Assembly (NCBI GenBank): GCA_013350335.1
Contig: CM023541.1
Span: forward strand, 64,235,413-64,299,412
From: Chimonanthus salicifolius
Lineage: Eukaryota; Streptophyta; Magnoliopsida; Laurales; Calycanthaceae
Reading direction: 5' to 3'
Length of the DNA: 64,000 nt
Shown one piece after another: positions 47,750 through 59,700 of the stretch. Numbering within the stretch: position 1 is the stretch's first letter; the number at the start of each line of letters is the position of its first letter. The notes under the pieces are model-generated. The model was not told the DNA's origin. It did not search any database and saw nothing but the letters and a program-made list of their open reading frames with translations. The position numbers were made by a program, and so were the translations under genes.

Positions 47750-50700
47750 ATGGCGAAGGTCGTCTACGAAGGGTGGATGGTCCGCTATGGCCGGCGGAAA
47801 GATCGGTCGTTCGTACATCCACATGCGATATTTTGTCCTCGAACCTCGGCTCCTTGCTTATTACAAGAAGAAGCCTCAGGATAATATGGTGAGTTTCGCC
47901 ACAATCCATCCAAGAGAATTCTTAGATATCACGAATGCCTAGGCCCTAAGGTTCCATATTTTAAATTGCAGTTGTTTTTAATTTTTAATTTTTACTAATC
48001 TGTTGGTGAAACTCAATACCGCCTGGCACTTAGTACGAGTATCTTTATTGAGCATGTTTAGGTTCCGATCAAGACCCTTGTTATTGATGGAAATTGTAGA
48101 GTGGAGGATCGAGGCTTGAAGACACACCATGGACATGTGAGTTCTAATTATTTTAGTTGTTTTACTTTTCCCAATCAATGAATTACACTGTCTTGCATTT
48201 GATCTTTCACGTTTTGAATCCTCTTGCATAGATTGCAAAAATGCATTAGAAATCAGGTTGTTGCGATGGATTTTCAATTTGTGTTTATATTCTGAACATG
48301 ATCTGTATTAGAGTTTTGGCAATAACGGTGCAACACATGATTCAAGTTTATTTTAACTGAGCCCAAAATTGTAAATGCTGAAGATCTTAATTTTAAGTTT
48401 GTTTTAAGGTGGACCATTTCATATGGAAGCTCATTTTGAATGCTCTGAATCTTGGGTGTGTGCCTGAAACAAGGACTGCAGAAGTTACTTGTGATAGTTT
48501 GAACTTATCTAAAGAAATTTCCATTGGTTTTGCTCCTGCAGCTTTGTGCCTTTGGTAATCACTTGTTTTGTACCCTAATAGAGGGACTAATGGCTAATCA
48601 AGACCTAATTGGTTACAGTGGTTACAATAGTACTCTTAGCCTTCTGTGGTTGATGTGTTAACCTTAGTCCTGTATGTTTTCCTATTTACAATTTCACACA
48701 TGGTTTATATTGATTTGGAGAATGCATACATTTCGTTGAGCTCGTGGAGAGGTTACACTGTTACAGAGGTATTCAAGACCTATTTGGGCACAGAGGTTAC
48801 AATAGTACCCTTAGCTTATGTGGTTGATGTAGTCCTGTATGTTTTTCTATTTACAATTTCACATATGGTTGATATTGATTTGGAGAATGCATACATTTGG
48901 TTGCTGGTGGAGGTAGTGATAACTGTTTGTGGAGAGAAAATTGAGCTCCTGTAGTTGAATTGCACTAAGTGCTGTTTTGAGTCCTCATTTTTGTATTTGC
49001 TATGGACAAGTTGATGTAGGATTCTTGGTCACATTAATGGGATTCCAGTCTCGAGCAGATCAATCGGATTCCGTTGAAAGTCGGTGACGTCTGGACTGAC
49101 TTGGCAGTTGAGATAGAAGATGGTTTGATTTCGCACCTTCCGCTTCTGGTTCATTCGACAAATCCGATTGACTCCAGTGGAAATCTGAGATATTTTCTGC
49201 CTTCGGACCAGTTGTGGGAGCTTGATAGTGATTCACCATTGACGCCCCTTCATCTCCTCCTCGTGTTGCTTCGGTTCTTCCCAAGGTGCCTTGCTTCATC
49301 ACTCAGCCTCTGACGAATCCTCGAGGTATCAGCGATGGAGTTGTAGACAGTCCTAGTTTTCGATACCACCTTCACGGCGACGCCTTGCTTGCTGACTAGT
49401 CACTGACCTCTCCAGCTGAGCTTGGCGATCATCACTAGCTGTCTGCCAGTTGCATCGGTTTCCTCGACGAAGGTACCTTGGTTAGCAGGCTTCCCTCTGT
49501 TGTTGTAGGTTCCGTTTCTCAAAACACTAGCAATAGCTCCTTTAGCCCAGACGTAGAGAACCCAACTTCTTGTCAGAAATTTGAAAATCCTGGTGGCCTT
49601 CTTAAACCGAGGCTACTGTCCTTTGCCTCTTCTTTGAAGTCACCCGTGATTCCTCTTGTGAGTGACAAATCTCTTTGTGGATCGGTTCTCCTTAATCCAG
49701 CTGATCCTCTAACAAGCCTCAAACCCAAAGCCCAGCTAAGCCCAACCCAATTCCTGAACCCTTTGTTGAGCCTTCTAATCCTCCTGGGCAGGATTTGTTT
49801 TCTTCTCCCTCAGAGATCGCTGTTTTGGATTCGCTCGAGCCCCTCGAGCCAAAAAGTGTTTTGCCACCTCGTCTTCTTCCCGTTTCTTTCAGCAGGAGAT
49901 CTGTGATGCAGGACAAGTGCTCCGCATCAATCTGCCTCTCCACCATCTTCTGTAAGTTGTCTATCGGTGCCTCAAACCTCCCATATCTCATTCCCGTCCC
50001 CAAAAATCTTGTCATCTCAGCCTCCTTTCCCAGAGCCTACGAAGAGCTTTCAGAGTTTTCTTTGGGTTCCGGGTCTTGGCCTCAACTTTATGCTGCTAAT
50101 TGTTCCTTGATGCTTAGATCCTTGCTCCTGCTTGGAATCTGGCCATCACTTCCACCCAGAGACTTTGAACCTACTGTTGTGCAATCCTGTGCCATTTCTA
50201 ATCCTAAAGGAGTTTTATCACCATCTTTAGCTCAAGGCGACCCTTGTCGGATTTCGGCAGGAACCCCCTGGCTCAACGCAAAGTAATATTTTAGAACCTG
50301 CTATTATTCCAATTGACCAGAGCGCAGAAAAGGAAGATCTTAGAGGGCATCTTTATCCCAATTGGCTTGATGAAATGATGCTTAAGGCTGGTTGTAAACT
50401 TGGGTTATTTCCTGAAGGTCAGGAAGACAAGCTGCCTTTTTTTTTTTTCTGCATCAATTAAGAATCAGGATCCTGTAAATTCAAAATGAAAAGATAGGAC
50501 CTCCCGTGAGCTCACCAGACTCAGTTCATCTGTGAATTACAATTGTCACAAAAAGATGGAAATCAGCCGTGTTTGCTAGCCAATTTTGCCATGAAGATTT
50601 TTTTTCTTGGATTTCTTGGGGTCTCGGCGACTCTGGAATGCGAGCTCCTTTTGTGGAGTTTTGGGGGGCCAAGTCCTTTAGATATGTGCAGTGGTGGAAT

Positions 50701-53700
50701 TGGAATTTTCGGTTACTCTATGATTCTTTTGAGCTTTGTTGGTTGCAAATCGTGATCCCTCAAGTGTGCATCTTGGGCTGTTTGTCAGTCTTTTGTGTGC
50801 CTCGATAGATCGTTTTGAATTTGCTCAAGTTTTTAGTGTTTTTTTCCTGTGTCCTGGGTGTGTGCTTTTCCTGTGAGCGAGTTCCTTTTCATTCAGGTCA
50901 GCTTGGTGTTTTTTATCCCTTTATTTTCCTGTGTCTGCACCTCTGGTGCCTCATTTTCTATTAATATATGAACCATTTTTTTTTAAAAAAAACATTAATT
51001 GGTATATAAGTGAGCTCATGTTTTTCTGCGTCTGCAGAAGATGATTATTGTGAATGCTTGTTCATTGTGTTTATCGGATGCGGAGTCCGTTAATCATCTG
51101 CTTCTTCATTGTCAATTCTCTTATTAGATTTAGGTGCACTTCTTCCAGCTGTTGGGTATTGCCTTTTGTATGCCTCGTACGTGGGGTGAGTTGTTTAATG
51201 AAAAAGTGGTGGTGTCAGGTAGCACTTTTCGTCGATATATGTGGAATGTGATTGTGTTGAGTATTGTTTGGTCCATTTGGCTGTAACGTAATAAAATGCT
51301 TTTCCATGGTAAGGAGTGTTATGCTTTGTCCCTCTTGGATATTCTTAAGCTTTGGGTAGCGTGGTGGTTGGTCGGGTTGTCTAAGTTTCGGAGAATTACT
51401 GTTTCAGATTTGTGTAGAGATTGGGTTTCTGTGGATTCGGTTATGCATCACTTGGACTCTAGTCATCAAGTTTATTGGACTTCCCCTGCTAGTGAGCTTC
51501 GTAAGCTTAATTTTGATGGAAGTTGTATGTGAGATATTGATTTGGCAGGGTATGGAGGGATCATCTGTAATGATTCAGGGTCTACAGTTCTTTCCTTTGT
51601 CTGTCCAATTCCTAACAGTTCGGTAATTGAGGTGGAATTGTTTGCTTTATGGCGAGGCATTTTGGAGTTGGAGGAGTTAGGAGTTTATGGGAGTATTGTA
51701 GGAGGTGATTCTCAGGTAGTTGTAGGGTGAGCGTTGGGTTCCCAACGTCCATTGATTTTCTTGGACAAAATTGAAAGGATTCGGCATATTATTGCTTTAT
51801 TCGATTTTAAGGTTGCTTGCAGCTCAGTCGATCGGCTAATTCGGTTGCTAGATGATTTGGCTCTCTAGTTTCGGAAGTTGTAAATAAATTCTTATAATTT
51901 TGGGGAGGGACTGTGTCTTACTGTTTTGATAGGCTTCATTTGGCCAGCTTTCTTGTCTCTCTTGTATCTCTCTATGAATTAATGAAGTTATCTTTCAAAA
52001 AAAAAAAGATTCAACTTTATCATTGGATGGAAATTCATTAGGGTTGGATTAACATTAAATGGTCTGCTTGACTTTGGTTGAGGTCACATTGGGTAAGGAT
52101 CCGATTCATTGGGTAGGTGGGTGTGAGAGGGGAAAGGATGTGATTAGGGCCATGGTGGGCCCCATTTGGTTGGGGTCATTGATAGGCGCATATTGTGAAT
52201 CAGATTGATATTGGGTGGACAAGTGGAGACAAGTTAAAAGGGATGCCTCATGTATGTTTATCAAGTGACACTTTGATGAATTGTTTGTTTCTTGGCCCCT
52301 TCACTAAGACAATTTTCTTAGGTATACATTGTTCATGAGGAGTTAAATATTTTGTCTGGAGATGAGGTACATGTAGTGGAGGTAATAAGAAGTATAGAAA
52401 TAGGAGTGGCAACAATGTGAAGGAAAATCCAAGACACTCTGCAATATAAGCAAAGATGAAGGAGTGATGTCTAAGGTTTTTGATCATGCTCATGGAGGAG
52501 CAAAAAACAACCCCTGTTCGAAGAAAGGAAAGTCTGCTATTTATGACCTTTTTGTATTTTTAAATGAATGTTAGTATAAATAAAAAGAATATCAATTTGT
52601 AATGAGTTTGTAGCACAATTGGTAATTGTTGATTGTGTGACCCACATTTTTGTTACTGAAAAATGAGAAGAAAGGGGAGGATCGGGAGGTGTACTATAAT
52701 GTACAGGGATAAGTGGGGCTGGACTTGGACTGTAGTAGTGAGAAGTGGCAGGTTGTTTTGTGGAGTGACAGGGAACTTGGTCCTTGATGGGGACAACTGA
52801 AGTAGAACTAATTACCCTATTTAGATGAGGATTCTACAACGAAGACAATGATGATGATGACAACTGTTTTGTGCTAAAAAAATATGGAATGTAGCAGTGG
52901 TAGGTGACATGAAAATTGTGGAGTAATAAATAGAGACTATAGTCCTAAATAGGGATGAGTGGAGAAGTTGAACTTGCAAAGCCACCCCCAAATAGTTTGG
53001 ATGATGCATGGATTTTGAAGATGACAATGCCTACCTCACTATTCTAAATCTAGTTGATGTGTTTAGCATCTGGTGGTTAACTACATAGAATACTTTTGTG
53101 ACTCAAGGAGAATTGTTTTAGCATTGTGGATGGATAGAGTACTTATTATGTTGTGATGTCCCTACAATCATAATTATATATACATTGTAAATACAACCAA
53201 TACTCCTTTTATCCTAATATATCAAGTGAAAATGCATATCTATTGCAAACTGTATTTCTGCAACATGTAACTATTTAAATGGAATTAAAATTTCAAAGCT
53301 ATAAAAATGAAAGAAAATATAGGACTTAGCCAAGAATTTTCCAACAACTTCTACCCAAACCCCATGCACCCAATTACAACTCAGCAAATGCCTCGAGTCT
53401 CCCCAGTCCAGCTTTTGCCAGAAAGTCTGCAACTTTAGTTGCCGAAAGCCTAACATACTTGAAAAGATTCATTCTACCTTTGGAACCTTCCTGATATCTT
53501 TGACAACATGGACCAACTTCCAGGATGTCATTTCCTCCACTATTATGAGGTAATAGCATTAATGGAAGCTCCCTCAATCACCAAGCTATCGCTACCATGT
53601 TTGGACTTTGGACCACAACTTTCTCCACCTTTTTAGATTCCTCTAGTTCCATTGACTCTGATAAGAATTAAGAATAAAATAACCTCCTTTGTATCGTTGT

Positions 53701-56700
53701 GCACCATACCTCCAGTGCCAGTTGTACTATGTTTACCTCTATCTACACCGTGCGCTTTAAACTTATGATAGCCTGGTGGAGGTCTAGACCAAATTTTCTC
53801 ATCCTACTCTTGGTAATACTGCCTCTCAAGTACCTACTCAAGAAGAGTACAAAGCTGAGATGGAATAGGCCCCAAATTCTTTGCATAAAACCAACCAACC
53901 CGATAACCTCCACTTAGCACTCTCAACCACTTCCCCCACCTTCCTTCCTTTACCTTCAAACATACTTGCATTCCTTCTTTCCAAATTGACCAAAACACTG
54001 TTGCGGGTATCATATTCTGCATGACCCTCCTTTTTCTTTTAAATGGACCCCCACACCATTCCTCCCTAACTTCTTTGATGGTGCCATTCAAGATTCACAA
54101 ACATCCCTATTAGACCTATAACTTCCCCAAACCTCGTGAGAATAACAGCACTTGGAATAAAAGGTGGTCGACATTCTTCTAAGTAGAATTACTAAGAACA
54201 CAGTTCAAGGAAGACCCATTTGGAATAATTCCCCTTCTCAAATTACATTTATACAACTTGAACTCACAGAGAAGCCTTACTTTTCCGAGCCAACGAGCAC
54301 GTAGAACGTCCCTTTTCGTTTGAGGTTGGTGCCATCCTTAAAACTGTTTTGACTAAATACTCCTAACACGAGTCACTAGTCTAGATCCCTCTTCCTCCTT
54401 TGTAGAAATATGTGAATCATTAAAAACTCCCTATGATTCTCATAATCATCTAGCTCAAACTCTCTAGGGGCCTTTCTAAAGGATATGGGCCATACTACGC
54501 TTCCCTAGATTTTTTTTTGAGTGACGACTACTCCCACCAAAGATTACCTCATGATAATCTCTCACCTTAGCTTCTTTATTCAGGGCAACCTTAAAAAAGG
54601 AGGAAAAAAAATTCCTCAATGCTATTTTACCTGGCCACAAGTCGATCCAAAACAAAATCCTATTCCCTTTACCCACCAAGAATGTACGTCTATCTCAAAA
54701 GGCTGGCCCTATTCTACCTCACCACTATTAACTCTACAAAAAGCTCTAGCCATAGTTGAACTCTCCCTTTCCGCCTTCTTACGTTAGACCCACCCACCAA
54801 CTCCTTCCAAATCATATCTAGCAACTAAGATTTTCCTCCAAATGGCCTCCTTCTCCCTACCTCGAAGGTCATTTACACGAAAGAGCATGATTCCTATCCT
54901 TTAGATCGACAACACCCATGCCCCCCTTTTCATCAGGTTTCATGACCTCCTCCCAACTTACTAAATGCACTTCCTTTTATTGCCGTTCCCTTGCCCAAAG
55001 AATCCCTTTGAAGTTTTTCTAGCTTCTTAGCCACACCTTTCAGCTTCTTGAAAAGAGAGATAAAATGAGTTGTTGGAAGGTTAGTTGGGATTGACTTAAT
55101 GGGTGTCAACCTCCTCCCGTAGAAAGGTATTCTTCCTCCAAGATGCCGATCTCCATTCTAACTTTTCAATAATAGGCTTCTAGTTTCTTTTAGATCTGAG
55201 GTTGGTGCCCACAGGAAGCCCCAAATATGTGAGAGGAACTTTGCCAACCCCATAACCAATCTCCCCACTAAGCTCCTTACTAAATCCTCCTTTATCCCAA
55301 CAATTGCAACACTTTACCCAGATTGATTTTTAACCCATAGATTAGCTCCAAGCATCTCAACACTGTCTCAATGCCCAACAATTCCTTCTTTGAACAGACC
55401 TTGTTCGTGTGCCAATGTCCTTCACCTGCTTTACTGATCTTCCCTTCAACAACTTTGACCCTGGCCTCCCTCCTGACATCAAGAGAGCTTGTTTCCTCCC
55501 CCACCCATTCATTCTCATGTTTCTCCAGTCTCCTAAATTCGATGTGATCTTTCCCTTTCGTTGTTGTGCTAGGGGATCTGACCCACCGCTTGGGTGTCCC
55601 TTCGGTTCCTAACGTCACCGGCCTGCTGGAGGATCTAACATCTGGTGCTTTGTTTTATTAATATGATAACCATTAAAAAAGAAAAAATAACGAGCTGCAA
55701 GTGGGATGCAACAGAGACACTAGAGGATACCTCAAAATCTGTTATTATTCTGATCTCTCTCCTCTTCACCATCAATATGCTAAAAGCTTCTGTTATCATT
55801 GTCCATGTAAAAGGAGATAGCGGATTACCCTGTTTACGATCCTTGGTCGCCTTGACGGCAACCATTAACCAGAATAGAGTAAGCTGAATCTTCTACACGT
55901 GCCTTCGTCCATCTTCTCCATTTGTTCCCAAACCCCATTCCACTAAACAAATAATCCAAAAACCCTAGTCCATTTTACCCTACCTTTTTATCCCTATTTT
56001 TGGAGTGAATTATCTTGTCTGTTATCAAAACACCATCTAGGATTTGTCTACCCTCAACAAAAGCCCTTTGCTTTTCCCCTTGACATCCTTCAAAACTTGC
56101 CTCAGCTAATACCTTAACAAGTAGTTTGTATACGCAACACACCAAACTAATTGGATTAAAATGAGCTAGCTCTGTACGCCCCTCCCTCGTCATGGTTAAC
56201 AAAGTAAATGAAGTCTTGAGCTCCTCATTGACGATTCCCTTTTTAGGAAACTCCTTGAACATTCTCATAAATCTTGCATAACATCCCATCATGATTTTAT
56301 GAATCCAAATTGAAGCCATACGGACTTGGTGCATGGTTTTATTTTGCACTTCTATCAATGTTGTAAAAATGTCTTTAAAAAATCTAAAAACCCTAGACCC
56401 CTAACAATTAATGCCAAAAAACCATCAAAACTAGAAGTTCCATATTTCAATTTCAAATGTTCACAAAATTTTGTTATCCTTTTTTTTTTTTTGAATTTAC
56501 ATGTGGGAAACTGCGGGAAACCTAGCGTAAGACCTCCACGTGTGATACCCACTGCCCTTAGGGTACACCAGGTTAGGCCATGGGGGTTCGAACTTGGCAC
56601 GTCCTGCTTCTTGAGGTGGGAGGTTAACCAGTTGAGCTACACCCATGTGGGCAAATTTTGTTATCCTTGGGACTGTATGATTTCTAAATCGATTCAAGCT

Positions 56701-59700
56701 GGTCCTCTCATGAAATCATATGACCATATATAAATGCCACTCCTTTGTTGTATTAGGCTATTAGCACATAATCCTATGTTAACTCAATAATAAGTACTAA
56801 CATTGCAACCCCACTCGGGGTAGCTCAGCTGGTAACATTTCGCCTCAGGAAGCAGGATGGTGCGAGTTCGAGTCCTCGTGGTGTAACCACATGGCTATCC
56901 TGAGGGGTGTGGGACGTCACCCGAAGGGGGGGTTTAGTAGGGCTGTGCTCGAGATTTCCCCCTCTGTCGTAAAAAAGAAGAAGAAGTAATAACATTGCAC
57001 TATATTGGCTTGAGAAGTTGTATGAATTAAAATAAATGGTGTGGTGGTAGTTCCTTTTAGATCTACTCATTGAACATGATTTGTGCCCACAACTTGCATA
57101 AGCTATCATCATGATTTATTAAGTCTTTGTCCTATCTATTTAGAGTAGGCTTTTCAAGTACAACTTCATTAATTACTCATATTTGGAGTTGACTGGAGTT
57201 TTTTTATGGATTAGATCCATATTAGTACAAACTGTTACCTTTTTTTTTTTCCATTGAACAAAAATATACGTTTTTATTTTTTTTCTCATTTATGCTCTCA
57301 GTTACCTTGTGTCCGAAAATGTCATATGCAATGCCACCTCACCAGTTGAGAACTTGTCATGTTTATAAAAAGAGTAAAGTGAAGTATTTGGATTGGTCTC
57401 CATTTTCTTTTGGCTGCCCTTCAACAAAACTAGGGCTTGCAGAATCTGTGTCTTGTATTGGCCTGCTCACCAAGCCTGCCCGAGTGGTCCGAAATTGAGT
57501 CCTGAAACAATCAAAGGATGGACCATGAATGACCTGACATATTGGTTCTTTTACATACAAGCATCCCTCATTCAAGGAACCACGATCTACTTCAACATCA
57601 TCATCATGATCAATGCCATAATCCTATCTATTTGGGGTTGACTTTTCGAGTTCTAGTTCTCCATTTGACCCTATCATACGCCATATGGTCTGTCACTCCA
57701 CTATCTAACGTGTCTTTCTTTACACCTTCTCTCCAAGTCTTTATTTGTCTATCCTCCTAGTGCCTGCAACTTGTAATCTCTGAACTCTACGTATTGGAGT
57801 TGTCTTTGGTCTTTTGCTCATATGCCCAAACCACTTCAAATGAGCTTCTCTCAACTTGTCATCTATTGGTGTTATGTTTAAACTACTTCTCACGTTGTCA
57901 TTTCTAACCCCATCTTTCAAAGTTAAGCCACTCGTCTAACATAATATGCACATCTTTGTCACAACAATTTTGTCAAATTGTATTTTTTTTTTTCACTTCC
58001 AGCACTGCTCCATAGAGCATTGCATGTCTGGTAACTTTTTATAAAATCGACCCTTTCGGCAATGTGAGACTTGTTGGGTTTGTGGCTCAAAGTCCTCTTG
58101 GGCTTGGACTGTTTATTGGGCCCAGTCTGTGTTAAGGGCACTAGTATATAAGGTTCTTTTCTCCTAGGGTTTTCTTGAGCTGTGAATGGAGAGAAAGAGA
58201 GACTGAGAGGAAGGGACAGGGTAGGGTTAGTGTAATCCTTGTAACATGTCCAGATCTTCTTCTTAGTAAAATCATCACACTTTCGTGGACATAGATGATA
58301 TTGCCGAACCATGTGTTCTTGGTGTGATTGATTTGTATGTTTGCATCTTTTATTTCTAACAATTGGTATTAGAGCGGTTTCGATTCGGGAAAGATATCAC
58401 ACACCAGATCTCAAGCAGCTTGGGTTTCAGGCAGGTGCACGTCTAAGCAGATCTACTCTAGGTAGAGAGTAGGCTAAGGCAGAGGAGCAGTGCAGATTTA
58501 ATATCCCGTAGTCAGTAGAAGGGTTTCAGGCAGGTGTATGCCTAAGCAGATTTACTTTAGATAGAGAGTAGGCTAAGGCACTTGAACAAGTCGCAGATCT
58601 CGGCAGAGTAGAGGGCAGGGAACGGCTTCAAGAAGAAGGCGGCAATATGCTTCCAGATTTGCAGCAGTGCAGAAAGTAGCAGTTCAGATTTGAGGGCGAG
58701 CGGTGGCAGCAACGCAGTATAGCGCCTAACAACCGCAACATATCAGTGAGCCATAGGCACAAGAATTTGTCAGCAAGGGTTTCTCCCAGCAGTGCACAAA
58801 CATGATTGGATGCAGGCAATGCACAATCTGAAACAACTGCAGAGCTCCCTTCAATCCAGACTCTAAGATTGGACAAAAATCGTCGGTCAAGATGAGACCA
58901 GTTAGTCAGGAGTTGAGGAGCAAAGAGAGGCTCAGCAGGAGCTTAGCAGTTTGGCACAGGGAAGAACAAAGAGAACCGTCAAGCCACCTCAAAGGCTTGG
59001 ATAGGAGGAAGAGCAGATACACATCGCTCTTATCACCAGTGGTGGTGAGATGGGTGCTAGGATTGATGTAGATGCAGCAGACATGCAGATCGAGCCAGTT
59101 ACTCCACAGAAGTTCATGCGTCGCTTGGTCTTGCTCAATCTCTCCTCTTACTAGAGATTGAAGTTGCACCTTTAAGGTGCAGGTTTGGTGGGAGTGACTC
59201 CCACCAGGCCCGGCCCTGGGCTTAGGCGAACTTTTTACACTTAGCAATATTGTTCAACTTCTTACTCTTATTTCTTAAACTTTTTGCAATTTCTTATAAT
59301 TTTTTTTCCAAAATTTTAAATCTATTACAAAATTAAAATGATTATATAAAGGTCAGATTTTAACTAATCATTACTCTTATCATTTTTTCAGAAATTTTAA
59401 AAAAGTGTGACCTAAAGAAGTCCCTAAATGAGGAAACTTAGTGTCCACTCTAATATAGATGGTTGAATGGAAAGAAAATGGGTTTAAATTTGAATGGTTA
59501 TTTTGTGCTTTATAGTTTATAATTGAGTGATAATTTTTTAATATAATTTTACTTTATTAGTTGCTTTAAATGTATTATATACTTTAGCATATCAACTACT
59601 CTTTTAAATACAATAAAATAGTAATAAAAATAAAAAATCAACATGCATGACACAAGTGGAAATTAATATCAAAAGAAAGATTGAATAGATTAACTATCTT

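Noticed and set aside
49060..50286. A host gene in EDR2 intron 2
   Set aside because: Frames are broken, Ser/Pro-rich and next to LINE tails, so a LINE ORF1 remnant is more likely.
56815..56890. tRNA gene candidate (A and B boxes)
   Set aside because: The head lacks a full cloverleaf and is followed by a SINE body, an A-rich tail and flanking direct repeats.
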